DNA of 64,000 bases. Source: Anaerolineaceae bacterium. Lineage in GTDB: Bacteria; Chloroflexota; Anaerolineae; Aggregatilineales; Phototrophicaceae. Below the pieces are notes generated by a model that searched no databases, had not been told where the DNA came from, and was given only the letters and a program-made list of their open reading frames with translations. The first letter of the stretch is position 1. Each line of letters opens with the position of its first letter. Positions 52,789 through 62,030 of the stretch are shown piece by piece. The stretch spans positions 793,750-857,749 of the forward strand of contig PABP01000009.1 of NCBI GenBank assembly GCA_002699585.1, written 5' to 3'. A program made the position numbers and the translations under genes.

Positions 52789-53541
52789 ATCGCAGTCGAA
52801 TGGCAGTCCCTCATCCAGGCTATGCAATCATCGGCCCCCGCGGAGCGCAGTCAGGCGGTTTTGGCCATCGGCCACCAGCGAGAAACGCGCGCGATTGACC
52901 AGCTTGTCGCCATTCTCTGCACTGATGATGACCTCAATGTGCAGGAGGACACCACCTGGTCGTTGGTACGCATGGGCAGCGATGCGGTCGATGCCTTGCT
53001 GCCTGCCATCGAGCATGATGATCCCAAGGCACGCCACAATGTCGTGCATACACTCGGCAAAATTGCGGATGTCCGCGCACTGGACACGTTGATTCAGGCG
53101 ACCTCAGATGCCGACCAGAAGGTGCGCTATAAGGCCATCTATGCCCTCGGCCAGATCGGCCATGTGGATGCCCTTGAGGCGCTCATTGCAGCCCTGGACG
53201 ATGATGTACAGGAAGTGAGCTGGATGGCCCGTGAAACGCTGGAAGGCTACGGCGACAAGGCTACCATGCACCTGATTGCTGCCCTGGATAGCGCTTCTGC
53301 TGTCGTGCAGGAACTGCTGATTAGCCTGCTTGGCGATACACGCGACGAACGCGCTGTCGAGCCATTGATCGCCCTGCTAGCTGCACCCGACTGGCAAATT
53401 CGGTTTGCGGCTATTCAAGCCCTGGGCGAACTGGGTGATGCCCGTGCACTGCCGGGGCTGCGTGCCCTCGTAGACGATGACGATGCGCGGATACGGGCAA
53501 TTGCCAAAGCCATGAGCGCCCAACTCAACGGCGTATCCTAA
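52789..53541 (+). CDS. HEAT/PBS-lyase-like repeat protein, possible ATC start
   Basis: A repeat protein of about 240-250 residues made of five to six HEAT units, each with the pattern 'ALiaaLdDdd..VR..A..ALG.iGD.rAl..L'. Examples: KARHNVVHTLGKIADVRALD, KVRYKAIYALGQIGHVDALE and IRFAAIQALGELGDARALP. It probably acts as a protein-protein scaffold. The only clear ribosome site, AAGGAG at 52776-52781, lies 7 bases before an in-frame ATC (52789), giving IAVEWQSLIQAM..., which looks like the missing N-terminal helix. The first ATG is at 52822 and lacks a ribosome site. The ATC start is therefore proposed; if wrong, the gene starts at 52822. Confidence 0.75.
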   Translation: MAVEWQSLIQAMQSSAPAERSQAVLAIGHQRETRAIDQLVAILCTDDDLNVQEDTTWSLVRMGSDAVDALLPAIEHDDPKARHNVVHTLGKIADVRALDTLIQATSDADQKVRYKAIYALGQIGHVDALEALIAALDDDVQEVSWMARETLEGYGDKATMHLIAALDSASAVVQELLISLLGDTRDERAVEPLIALLAAPDWQIRFAAIQALGELGDARALPGLRALVDDDDARIRAIAKAMSAQLNGVS

Positions 53542-53694
53542 AATCCATCATCGGTGTGAGGGGTAATCGTTGGGCATGTTCTGGCTTTCAGAATGTGCAG
53601 CCCACCAGCCATCGTGTACAATGTGCCTCAACATGGGACTCTCTGGAAGGCGACACCCGGTCGTTTTCCTGATACACGGCATAAAGGTTCGACC

Positions 53695-54705
53695 ATGGGG
53701 TTATTTTCAAAGCGGTTAGGGGTTGACCTCGGTACGGTCAACGTATTGATCTATGAAGGCGGTCAGATCGTCTTACAGGAGCCATCTTTGGTGGCGTTGA
53801 TCGTAGAAGACGAGCGTATCGTCGATTTCGGCCAGCCTGCGCGCGAGATGATGGGCCGCGTCGATGACGAAGACATTCAGATCATTCGCCCCCTGCAAAA
53901 CGGCGTCATCGCCGATTACGAAGTCACAGAAGCCATGCTCAGCTACTTCTTTGGGAAGATTGCTGGTCGGGTGCGCTTCTTCCGTCCCACGGTCATGATC
54001 TCTGTGCCCTGGGGTGTGACCAGCGTGGAAAAACGTGCGGTCCACGAAGCGGCTTTAGCGGCAGGCGCGCGCGAAGTCTTCCTCATCTGGGAGCCATTGG
54101 CAGCGGCAATTGGCGCGGGTTTGCCTGTCGGTACACCAGCGGGTGATATGGTCGTCAATATTGGCGGTGGCATCACCGAAGCGGCTGTGCTGACGATGAA
54201 TAACATCATCCGTGCGGAAAGTGGCCGCATCGGGGGGTTACGCCTCGACGAAGCGATCATGAGTTATGTGCGCCGCAAGTACAATCTATCCATTGGCCAG
54301 CCGACTGCGGAATCCGTAAAGATTCAGGTCGGGGCGGCCATCAATCAACCCTCTGAATTGACGATGGAGTTGCAAGGGCGCGATAATGTCAGTGGCCTGC
54401 CGCGTACGGTCATGATGACAACGGGCGAAGTGGTCGAAGCACTCGCGGAACCGCTGTCACAGATTGCCAACGTGGTCAAAAATGTGCTTGGCAATACACC
54501 GCCGGAACTGGCCTCCGACATCATTGATCGTGGCATCATGCTGACGGGTGGCGGCGCGCTGTTGCGGGGTATCGATGAATACCTCACACGTCAGACAGGC
54601 GTGCCCGTTTACCGCGCCGATGATCCCCTGATTTGTGTGGCTGCTGGGGCAGGGCGTGCCCTGGAAGATCAAGCGATCCTACGGCGTATCGCCCAGGGCC
54701 AATAG
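53695..54705 (+). CDS. MreB-like actin-fold protein with altered active site
   Basis: 336 residues from ATG 53695 (AAAGG 8 bases upstream). Start GVDLGTVNVLIYEGGQIVLQEPSLVA fits MreB phosphate-1 region (usual GIDLGTANTL), the phosphate-2 motif is VNIGGGITEAAV, where the usual Asp is replaced by Asn, and the segment usually ending FLIEEP reads FLIWEPLAAAIGAG, so a Glu is replaced by Trp. C-terminal LTGGGALLRGIDEYL is normal. No mreC or mreD follow. Either a divergent MreB or a paralogue with lower ATPase activity, which is inference. A TACAAT box at 53617-53622 may be its -10. Confidence 0.85.
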   Translation: MGLFSKRLGVDLGTVNVLIYEGGQIVLQEPSLVALIVEDERIVDFGQPAREMMGRVDDEDIQIIRPLQNGVIADYEVTEAMLSYFFGKIAGRVRFFRPTVMISVPWGVTSVEKRAVHEAALAAGAREVFLIWEPLAAAIGAGLPVGTPAGDMVVNIGGGITEAAVLTMNNIIRAESGRIGGLRLDEAIMSYVRRKYNLSIGQPTAESVKIQVGAAINQPSELTMELQGRDNVSGLPRTVMMTTGEVVEALAEPLSQIANVVKNVLGNTPPELASDIIDRGIMLTGGGALLRGIDEYLTRQTGVPVYRADDPLICVAAGAGRALEDQAILRRIAQGQ

Positions 54706-54735
54706 CGCCAACGATCTCAACCCAAAACACAGACT

Positions 54736-54772
54736 AAAAAAGGCACTCATGATATGTATGGGTGCCTTTTTT
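54736..54772. terminator. Bidirectional terminator between mreB-like gene and rex
   Basis: AAAAAAGGCAC ... GTGCCTTTTTT around 54736-54772, a stem of about 11 bp in which GGCAC pairs with GTGCC, extended by A/T pairs on the outside and more pairs (C-A-T) inside. It stands between convergent genes. Confidence 0.85.
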
Positions 54773-54787
54773 CATCTAGGTCGGACG

Positions 54788-55426
54788 TTATTCTTCATCG
54801 TCCAGGTAGTAAGTCATGTGCTGCATATGGACCACCGGGTCGATGTACTGCACCATCACCCCCTCTGGCACCGTCAGATTAATCGGCGCATAATTCAGGA
54901 TAGCTTTGACCCCAGCTTCGACCAGGGTGTCAGCTACATTTTGCGCGTATTCCGCCGGGACAGCTACCATAGCAATCTGGCAGTGGTTATCCGTCAGTGT
55001 TTTCTTGATGTCGCTCATGGGCAGCACGACAAAGCGGTCGACCTGTGTCCCGACTTTTTCAGAGTCGGCATCAAACAACCAGGAAATTTCGAACCCACGA
55101 TCAATAAACCCACGATAATGTGAAATCGCGCTGCCGAGATCACCGGCACCGACAACGGCGACCTTCCACTGGCGATCCAGCTTTAGCACGCTCTGTAGTT
55201 TGTCGATCAAAAAGTCTATCTGATAGCCTGTACCCTGCTTACCAAAGCCACCAAAGTGCGACAAGTCCTTGCGGATCTGAGCCGAACTGATACCTAACTT
55301 TTGCCCTAGCTCGTGTGAAGATGTCACATCAACACCGACTTGCTTCAGGCGATTTAGGGCGCGCAAGTACAGGGGTAAGCGCCCGATAACGATATCGGGA
55401 ATGCGGTTATCTATTTTCAGAGGCAT
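54788..55426 (-). CDS. rex: Redox-sensing transcriptional repressor Rex
   Basis: 212 residues. N-terminal winged helix: RLPLYLRALNRLKQVGVDVTSSHELGQKLGISSAQIRKDLSHFGGFGKQGTGY (about 16-68) with the DNA-recognition helix SAQIRKDLS. C-terminal NADH Rossmann: VAVVGAGDLGSAISHYRGF (about 89-107), FDADSEKVG, MVAVPAEYAQNVADTLVEAGVKAILNYAP (about 151-179). Senses NADH/NAD and represses respiration and fermentation genes when NADH is low. A Rex-like box lies 31 bases upstream of its start, so autoregulation is likely. Confidence 0.96.
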   Translation of the reverse strand: MPLKIDNRIPDIVIGRLPLYLRALNRLKQVGVDVTSSHELGQKLGISSAQIRKDLSHFGGFGKQGTGYQIDFLIDKLQSVLKLDRQWKVAVVGAGDLGSAISHYRGFIDRGFEISWLFDADSEKVGTQVDRFVVLPMSDIKKTLTDNHCQIAMVAVPAEYAQNVADTLVEAGVKAILNYAPINLTVPEGVMVQYIDPVVHMQHMTYYLDDEE

Positions 55427-55456
55427 ATGCGTCTCTCTGGATCGGAATAGTTTCGT

Positions 55457-55474
55457 TCGTGATAACTATCACTA
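55457..55474. promoter_or_regulatory. Rex-type operator upstream of rex
   Basis: TCGTGATAACTATCACTA is an inverted repeat (GTGATA-AC-TATCAC, 14 bases perfect) that fits the Rex box TTGTGA-N6-TCACAA with two mismatches, symmetrically placed at positions 2 and 17. It is 31-48 bases upstream of the rex ATG and also lies 150-170 bases before the exporter operon at 55625. Match is seen; Rex binding is inferred from the known consensus. Confidence 0.65.
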
Positions 55475-55624
55475 TACAATGCTATATTATCATTACGAAA
55501 TTGCAAAATCCATTTTAGGGCATTATTGCCGCATCATCGTGCCCTGGGGATTTTGCTATGTCACCAGGGGTAGGCCCTATGGTAACATCAAGCGTTGATA
55601 CGTTGAATTTCTAGCCGCCGGACT

Positions 55625-57016
55625 ATGTCGATTCGTCGTGCCCTAATCATTTTAGCTTTGTTGACGATTGCTTTGCCCATCGTCATTTTCAGCCGCCAGC
55701 AAGCCCCCGCGTCCACTAATGCAGCCAGCCAACTTGCCAACCTGCAACTGTACCGCGTCGAACCGGGCATAGTGCAGCGGTCGGTAAGCGCATTAGGCAG
55801 CATAGAAGCCGATGCCGTTGCCAGCCTTAGTCTGCAAACGGCAGGCCGTGTGACCGATGTTTTTGTGCAAAATGGGGACTACGTCGTCGCTGGCGATCCG
55901 CTCATTCAACTGGACAATACCGCTCAACGCATCAATTATGAGCAAGCCGCCCTGGCCCTGCGCCGCGCTGAACTCGACCTTGAGGATACCATGACTGTTG
56001 ACGAAACCTCAGTGCGCATTGCGGAGGCTGCGGTTGACAGTGCCTATGGGGCTTACCTGAGCGTGGCCAATGCCGTCAGCCAGTCCGATATAGATGCTGC
56101 CGAACTAGCATATGAACAGGCGTTATCTGCTTCGGAAACAGCCCGTATCGAGCGGGATCGGATTGGCGGTCAATTTGGTGGCGATAGTATCGAATACAAT
56201 AGTGCTGATGCCCGTTATGGCGAAACCACCTTCAATGCGGAAATCGCTCGTCTGCAATTAGAGTCCCTGCGTAACCAGACCGCCCCCCAGGCCGGTGCTG
56301 CCTATCAACGTTATCAACAGACCCTCCGCGAGCTAGAGCGTGTCCAGAGTGGCCCTACGCAAATCCAGATTGATACTGCCCAAGCCGCCATTGAACGCGC
56401 TGAAAGCCAGCTCAAAGATGCCGAAACAGCCTTCAATCGTACCATCCTGACCGCGCCCTTCGATGGCATTGTCTCTGGTATCGTCGTTGAAGTCGGTTCG
56501 CTGGCGGCCCCTAGCCTGACCGTGATGTCACTCACCGATGTCGATCCACTGCGCCTATCGGTGCTGGTCGATGAAATTGACATCAGCCTGGTGATGCCCG
56601 ATGGCAGTGCCCAGGTCGTGCTGGACGCCTTGCCCGATGTCGAGTTCCCGGCGACCGTCTCCACGATTGGCGAGCTGGGTGTGGATGCGGCAGGTATCGT
56701 CAATTATCCAGTCGATATTGCGCTTAACGTCACCGATCCGCGCGTGCGTGTTGGCATGACCGCTGAAGCGACGATTGTCTCTGATGCCCGTGATAACGTG
56801 TTGCGTGTGCCCAATCAATACCTGCGTATCGAGCGTGGCGCGGAAAATGTCGCCTATGTCAACATCCTGCGCGATGACAACGCCTTAGAAGAAATTCAGG
56901 TGGAGCTCGGTTTGCAGGGCCAGGACTACAGCGAAGTTGTCGCTGGTTTAGAAGACGGCGATCTGGTGGCTATAGAGCTACGCGGTGAAGGTATTTCGAC
57001 CTTCTTTGGCAACTAG
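55625..57016 (+). CDS. HlyD/MacA-family periplasmic-type adaptor (first)
   Basis: 463 residues from ATG 55625. N-terminal membrane anchor at about residues 7-22 (ALIILALLTIALPIVIF) without lipobox; biotinyl-lipoyl half VTDVFVQNGDYVVAGDPLIQLDN (about 78-100), long coiled-coil arms (about 105-270) with ERAESQLKDAETAF, the second lipoyl half FDGIVSGIVVEVGSLAAPS (about 280-298), then beta-barrel and membrane-proximal domains. Membrane fusion protein of an ABC exporter. Followed after 50 bases by a second adaptor, then ATPase and two permeases. Confidence 0.92.
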   Translation: MSIRRALIILALLTIALPIVIFSRQQAPASTNAASQLANLQLYRVEPGIVQRSVSALGSIEADAVASLSLQTAGRVTDVFVQNGDYVVAGDPLIQLDNTAQRINYEQAALALRRAELDLEDTMTVDETSVRIAEAAVDSAYGAYLSVANAVSQSDIDAAELAYEQALSASETARIERDRIGGQFGGDSIEYNSADARYGETTFNAEIARLQLESLRNQTAPQAGAAYQRYQQTLRELERVQSGPTQIQIDTAQAAIERAESQLKDAETAFNRTILTAPFDGIVSGIVVEVGSLAAPSLTVMSLTDVDPLRLSVLVDEIDISLVMPDGSAQVVLDALPDVEFPATVSTIGELGVDAAGIVNYPVDIALNVTDPRVRVGMTAEATIVSDARDNVLRVPNQYLRIERGAENVAYVNILRDDNALEEIQVELGLQGQDYSEVVAGLEDGDLVAIELRGEGISTFFGN

Positions 57017-57066
57017 CGCGGGAATGAGCGCTCTGAACATGAACATCTAGCAACGAGGATACAACC

Positions 57067-58653
57067 TTGTACTTTTTGCTAATACTCATCATCACCTATT
57101 TGCTCTACCGCTTCCTGATCCGGCGGCTGCGCTGGCGTGCCTTACGTTTTGGCATTGGCATCCCGCTCATGACCCTTTTTGTTGTGGGCTTCTCCATCGT
57201 CTGGGGTGTGATGACTGCTGATGCCCGTACCCAGGATGCTGCCAGTACCGTCACTGTCCTCGATGAAGCACAAGTACAGCAGGGCGCTCTCCAGGTGACG
57301 ATCTCCTCAACGGGCCAGATTCAGCCCAATCGCCAGGTGGCGTTGGCCTTTGCTGGCAGCGGTTTGGTGACCGACGTCTACGTGGAAGAAGGGCAGACGG
57401 TGCAAGCAGGTGATTTGATCGCCAAATTGGACAGCGCCGACCTCGACCGCCTGATTGACCAGGCGACTATCGCCCTGGGCTTGCAAGAGGCCGTTTACAA
57501 CGCCCTGACCAGCCCGCCCAGCGAATACGACATTGCCGTTGCCCAGGCCGCGCTGGATGCTGCCAGAGCGCAGTACAACGCGGCGGCGTCCACTGCGCCA
57601 ACCGCCTATCAGGAAGAAATCGCCCGACTGCAAACCGAAATTGCCCGTAACCGTCTGTGGCAGGCGCAGCTCTCCCGTGACAGCATCACCATCCCTGAAC
57701 CTAGTCCCCAACTTGATGTAGATACGGGCAACGATAATGTCGATGATGTGGTGGATGGCATCAACGCCGCGATTTCTGCCCAGAGCCGCGCTCAGATTGC
57801 AGCGGCTCAGGCCCAGCTACGACAAGCCGAGTCCTCATTGGAGCAGTTCGACTACGGTGTGGCTATCGCTGATACAAATTATCAATCGACCCTCAACCGT
57901 GGCGCTGATTTTGGCTCGGTGAACTCGGCCTTGGCAGGTATCACCCAGGCGGAAATCGCGCTGGAGAATCTCGTCAACGGTCCTGATGCGATCCAGCTTG
58001 AGTTGGCCAACATCGATCTCGAAAACAGCCGTTATGCCATCGAACTGGCAGAATACAATCGGTCGCAATCGGAACTGCACGCGCCATTTGATGGGGTGCT
58101 CGTCCAGAATAACTTCGTCATTGGTCAGACGCCGCCGCAGGGCGTTGGCGCCATCCTGATCGATAACAGCGTGTTCTACGTCGATATGCCCGTCGACGAA
58201 GTCGACATTGTCGATGTACAAGTCGGCCAACGTGTGACACTCCGCGTTGATGCCTTGCCCGATCAGGAACTTGGCGGCGAAGTCGTTCAGGTCGCCTACA
58301 CGCCGACGCGCCTGGGCCAACTGGTCGTCTATAACGTGCGTATTCAGGTCGATGCTACCTCGGCTCCTGTTCGCGCGGGCATGAGCGTCACCGGGGACAT
58401 CATTGTGCAGGATAAATCCGATGTGGTCTACGTGCCCAACCGTTTCATCCGCATTGACCGCATTACGCTCGATGCTTTCGTAACGGTTGAATTAGCCGAT
58501 GGCACTTACGAAGAACGATTGGTGCTTCTCGGCGCACGTAACGATACTGACAGCGAAATCTTGGCAGGTCTGGAAGCTGGTGAGCGCGTTGTGCTGCTGC
58601 CGCAGTCCTCGACCACATCTGGCGTACTGCGCGAACAGATGGCGAACAATTAG
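57067..58653 (+). CDS. HlyD/MacA-family adaptor (second, larger)
   Basis: 528 residues, starting at TTG 57067 with GAGG about 9 bases upstream. N-terminal hydrophobic helices (about 1-16 and 27-50), lipoyl half VTDVYVEEGQTVQAGDLIAKLDS, coiled-coil arms (about 120-320) containing a low-complexity stretch IAAAQAQLRQAESSLEQF, second lipoyl half FDGVLVQNNFVIGQTPPQG, then barrel domains, as in the first adaptor. The two proteins share organisation but differ in sequence, so the exporter may use a mixed adaptor ring. ATPase gene starts 11 bases after the stop. Confidence 0.92.
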   Translation: MYFLLILIITYLLYRFLIRRLRWRALRFGIGIPLMTLFVVGFSIVWGVMTADARTQDAASTVTVLDEAQVQQGALQVTISSTGQIQPNRQVALAFAGSGLVTDVYVEEGQTVQAGDLIAKLDSADLDRLIDQATIALGLQEAVYNALTSPPSEYDIAVAQAALDAARAQYNAAASTAPTAYQEEIARLQTEIARNRLWQAQLSRDSITIPEPSPQLDVDTGNDNVDDVVDGINAAISAQSRAQIAAAQAQLRQAESSLEQFDYGVAIADTNYQSTLNRGADFGSVNSALAGITQAEIALENLVNGPDAIQLELANIDLENSRYAIELAEYNRSQSELHAPFDGVLVQNNFVIGQTPPQGVGAILIDNSVFYVDMPVDEVDIVDVQVGQRVTLRVDALPDQELGGEVVQVAYTPTRLGQLVVYNVRIQVDATSAPVRAGMSVTGDIIVQDKSDVVYVPNRFIRIDRITLDAFVTVELADGTYEERLVLLGARNDTDSEILAGLEAGERVVLLPQSSTTSGVLREQMANN

Positions 58654-58664
58654 GAGGCCAACCC

Positions 58665-59510
58665 ATGAGCCAACAACAACGTAGTGGCCGTCCTTCGTCG
58701 GATCGCCTGTCACCCAGTCGTAAAAAGGCTGTCATTGACATCCGCAACATCACCAAAACTTACAAAATGGGCACCTTTGACCTCAAGGTACTCAAGGGCG
58801 TCACACTCAAGATTTACCCCGGTGAATTTCTGTCGATCATGGGGCCATCCGGCAGTGGCAAAAGCACCCTCATGAACATCCTCGGTGCACTCGACACGCC
58901 CACATCCGGCAAATACCTGCTCGATGGCGAAGACGTCAGCCAGCTATCGGAAGACCAGCTCGCCCGTATCCGTAACAAGAAGATCGGTTTCGTCTTCCAG
59001 AGCTTTAACTTGCTCAAACGCACAGAAGCCATTCGTCAGGTCGAGCTGCCATTGATCTATTCAACCAATGTGCGCAATCGCTCTCGATTGGCCAAACGCG
59101 CCCTGGAATCAGTCGGCCTCGGCCAGCGCTTAGATCACCTGCCAAGCGAGCTTTCCGGCGGTCAGCAGCAGCGTGTGGCTATTGCCCGTGCCCTGGTGAC
59201 CAGCCCCTCGGTCGTCCTGGCCGATGAACCCACGGGTAACCTCGATAGCCGCAGCGGCACCGAGGTCATGCAAATTTTCCAGCGCCTGAACGAGCAGCAG
59301 GGCATAACGACTGTGTTCGTCACCCACGACCCCTGGATTGCGCGTCACACTCAGCGCGTGATTATGCTGCGCGATGGCAAAATCATTGCCGATGAGCGCG
59401 TTAAAGAGCCACTCATTGCTGGGGAAGTCGAGCGCCCATCCGATGCCGAAGAATTACAGGGCATTTTCGAAGAAACCTATTACGGCGGCGACGAGTCCGA
59501 GTACACATGA
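58665..59510 (+). CDS. MacB/LolD-type ABC transporter ATPase
   Basis: 281 residues with AGGAGG before the ATG. Walker A GPSGSGKST (about 63-71), Q-loop FVFQSFNLLKR, signature LSGGQQQRVAIARAL (about 165-179), Walker B VVLADEPTGNLDSRSG (about 184-199), H-loop THDPWIA (about 220). Typical of the MacB/LolD subgroup that powers lipoprotein, macrolide or peptide export. Two MacB-like permeases follow at 59530 and 60774. Confidence 0.95.
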   Translation: MSQQQRSGRPSSDRLSPSRKKAVIDIRNITKTYKMGTFDLKVLKGVTLKIYPGEFLSIMGPSGSGKSTLMNILGALDTPTSGKYLLDGEDVSQLSEDQLARIRNKKIGFVFQSFNLLKRTEAIRQVELPLIYSTNVRNRSRLAKRALESVGLGQRLDHLPSELSGGQQQRVAIARALVTSPSVVLADEPTGNLDSRSGTEVMQIFQRLNEQQGITTVFVTHDPWIARHTQRVIMLRDGKIIADERVKEPLIAGEVERPSDAEELQGIFEETYYGGDESEYT

Positions 59511-59529
59511 TGGATAGCCGTCAGCGACC

Positions 59530-60765
59530 ATGAATTTATCCGAGACGTTCCGTATTGCCATTAGCAGCCTGCTCATCAACCGCATGCGCTCTGCTTTGAC
59601 GACCCTGGGTATTGTCATTGGGGTGGGGGCCGTGATTGGCCTTGTCAGCCTCGGACGCGGCGTGGAGGCCTTCATCGCTGCTGAGTTCCAGACCCTTGGC
59701 TCCAACATCCTTGAAATTTCGTCATCGCAGCCCAACAGCCCGACGCGCTCCCGTATCGCCCCGCTGACCACCATCGAAGCCGCCGACCTGGCCAATCCCT
59801 TCACCGCGCCCGATATTCGCCAGATTGCTGCGACTTATGAGTCGTCCGGCATCATCACGGCTGGTTCAGAACGCACCCAGGCGGCGATTACAGGCGTCAC
59901 TGCCAACTACGCCGAGGTCCGTAGCTGGCCTGTGATGCTCGGCACGTTCATCACGCCTGCCGATGTCGAAGATACCCAGCGGGTGGCGGTCATCGGCCTG
60001 GATGTGGTCGAAACGCTCTTTGGCTCCCGCGAGGCCAACCCGGTCGGCCAGTCGATTCAGGTTAATGACCGCAGCTTTACCGTAATCGGTGTCATGAGCG
60101 AACGTGGCGGCAGCTTTGGCATCAGCGAAGATGGTGCTGTTATTGTACCTATCACCACCGCCCAGACCCGCCTCGACAATGCGCGTGCCCGTGATGGCGG
60201 CTACCTGCTGACACGCATGTACGTCGAAGTCATTGACGAAGAAGCCGTTGAGGACGCTCGCCAGGACATCGAAACCTATCTCAATCAGGCACATGGCATT
60301 ATCTTCGATGACGAACAGGATTACACTATTTCGTCCGCCTCGGATATTTTGAGCATTGTCAACCAGATCAGTTCACTCTTGACCGTATTCCTGGTGATGA
60401 TCGCCAGTATTTCGCTTCTGGTGGGTGGCATCGGCGTCATGAACATCATGCTCGTTTCCGTCACAGAGCGCACCCGCGAAATTGGCCTGCGTAAAGCAGT
60501 GGGTGCGCGTCAGGGCGACATCCTGGCCCAATTCCTGATGGAAAGCATCATGCTGTCTTTTATTGGTGGCATCCTCGGTATCGCGCTCGGTTGGGTTGTC
60601 TCCGTCCTGGTGACAGCCTTTGTCGCTGATCTGACTGTGACCGTGTCGCCGGATGCAGTTATCCTGGCAACAGGCATCAGCACGCTGGTCGGCGTGTTTT
60701 TTGGCTACTATCCAGCGCGTCGTGCCGCTTCTATGAAGCCCATCGACGCCCTGCGTTTTGAGTGA
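59530..60765 (+). CDS. MacB/FtsX-type ABC permease (first)
   Basis: 411 residues. One N-terminal helix (LSETFRIAISSLLINRMRSALTTLGIVIGVGAVIGLVSLG), a periplasmic MacB-PCD domain of about 240 residues (VAVIGLDVVETLFG, DRSFTVIGVM), and three C-terminal helices with IASISLLVGGIGVMNIMLVSVTERTREIGLRKAVGA, the diagnostic FtsX-type coupling segment, ending ISTLVGVFFGYYPARRAASMKPIDALRFE. Half of a heterodimeric exporter with the next gene, which begins at its stop. Confidence 0.94.
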   Translation: MNLSETFRIAISSLLINRMRSALTTLGIVIGVGAVIGLVSLGRGVEAFIAAEFQTLGSNILEISSSQPNSPTRSRIAPLTTIEAADLANPFTAPDIRQIAATYESSGIITAGSERTQAAITGVTANYAEVRSWPVMLGTFITPADVEDTQRVAVIGLDVVETLFGSREANPVGQSIQVNDRSFTVIGVMSERGGSFGISEDGAVIVPITTAQTRLDNARARDGGYLLTRMYVEVIDEEAVEDARQDIETYLNQAHGIIFDDEQDYTISSASDILSIVNQISSLLTVFLVMIASISLLVGGIGVMNIMLVSVTERTREIGLRKAVGARQGDILAQFLMESIMLSFIGGILGIALGWVVSVLVTAFVADLTVTVSPDAVILATGISTLVGVFFGYYPARRAASMKPIDALRFE

Positions 60766-60773
60766 GTGCCGCC

Positions 60774-61985
60774 ATGTTCGAGACGATCCGCATCGCATTC
60801 CAAAACCTCGGCAGCAATCGCCTGCGCACTGGCCTGACCATGCTCGGCGTCACTATCGGTGTCGCTGCTGTGATTATCCTGGTATCAGTTGGGCAAGCCT
60901 TCGAGACCTACGTGCAGGAGCAGTTCCAGAGTGTGGGCGTCAATCTGATTTTTATTGTGCCCGCTGCTGATGATCGCGGCCAAGTGACCCCCTTAACCCT
61001 CAACGATGCCGATGCCCTCAGCAACCTATTCAACGTGCCCGATGCCAGCGTCATCATGCCGCACCGCAACGTAAGCCGGACGATTAAATTCGGCAGCCGT
61101 GAAGTCAGTCGGCAGGTGCAGGGCGTCGATATTAACTACCTGGAGCTGTTCAACCGGGAAATTGTGGCGGGCCGTTTTATCGATGAGCGCGACCTTGATA
61201 CCAGTGCCCGTGTCGCTGTTGTCGAGCAGGGCTTGATTGATAGCCTCATGCCAGATGTCTACCCGGTCGGCCAAAGCATCCGCGTAGGGGATGTCCGTTT
61301 TAGGGTGATTGGCGTCCTGGGTGAACAGGGTTCGAGTATCTTCGGTGGCGGGTCGGGTCTCATCGTGCCGATTACCACCGTACAGACGCGCCTCTCTGGG
61401 GAGCGTGTCCTCAGTGGTGAGCGTCCGATTACCTTTATTTCAGCCCAGGCCCGTGATAGCGACCTCGTTGAGGCCGTCGTCGATGAAATTACCCAGACCT
61501 TGCGCGTTGAGCGCGACATCAGCTTCCGCGATCAGGATGATTTTGTAGTCTTCACCCAATCGGAAATCATCGACACGCTGGCTAGCATTACTGGCCTGAT
61601 TACGGTCTTCCTGGCCATTCTAGCAGGCATCTCCCTGCTCGTCGGTGGCATTGGCATCACCAATATCATGTTGGTTACCGTCACCGAGCGCACCCGTGAA
61701 ATCGGCCTGCGCAAGGCAGTTGGTGCGCAAAAGTCCGCGATTCTGTTACAATTCTTGACAGAGGCTGTTGTCCTGTCATTGCTCGGTGGGGCAATTGGTG
61801 TGGTAATCGCCTTCGGTTTTGGCGCTTTGGTGACGCGCTTTCTGCCAGATCTTCAGGTCCAGGTGCAGCTTAGCAGTGTCCTATTGGCGACGGTCATTTC
61901 GGTGATCGTCGGTGTCTTGTCTGGAGGCTATCCGGCCCAGCGCGCGGCCAATCTCAACCCGATTGACGCCCTCCGCTATGAATAG
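60774..61985 (+). CDS. MacB/FtsX-type ABC permease (second)
   Basis: 403 residues from ATG 60774; a GTG at 60762 that overlaps the previous stop (GTGA) is a second possibility. Same layout as its partner: N-terminal helix (NLGSNRLRTGLTMLGVTIGVAAVIILVSVG), MacB-PCD domain (VAVVEQGLIDSLMPDVYP, FRVIGVLGEQGSS), and ILAGISLLVGGIGITNIMLVTVTERTREIGLRKAVGAQ with the C-terminal GGYPAQRAANLNPIDALRYE. The two permeases are about equally long but clearly not recent copies. Confidence 0.94.
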   Translation: MFETIRIAFQNLGSNRLRTGLTMLGVTIGVAAVIILVSVGQAFETYVQEQFQSVGVNLIFIVPAADDRGQVTPLTLNDADALSNLFNVPDASVIMPHRNVSRTIKFGSREVSRQVQGVDINYLELFNREIVAGRFIDERDLDTSARVAVVEQGLIDSLMPDVYPVGQSIRVGDVRFRVIGVLGEQGSSIFGGGSGLIVPITTVQTRLSGERVLSGERPITFISAQARDSDLVEAVVDEITQTLRVERDISFRDQDDFVVFTQSEIIDTLASITGLITVFLAILAGISLLVGGIGITNIMLVTVTERTREIGLRKAVGAQKSAILLQFLTEAVVLSLLGGAIGVVIAFGFGALVTRFLPDLQVQVQLSSVLLATVISVIVGVLSGGYPAQRAANLNPIDALRYE

Positions 61986-62030
61986 CGGCCTGTCATGCAT
62001 AATGCTTGTGTAAATAATCTCTGGTTTGTT

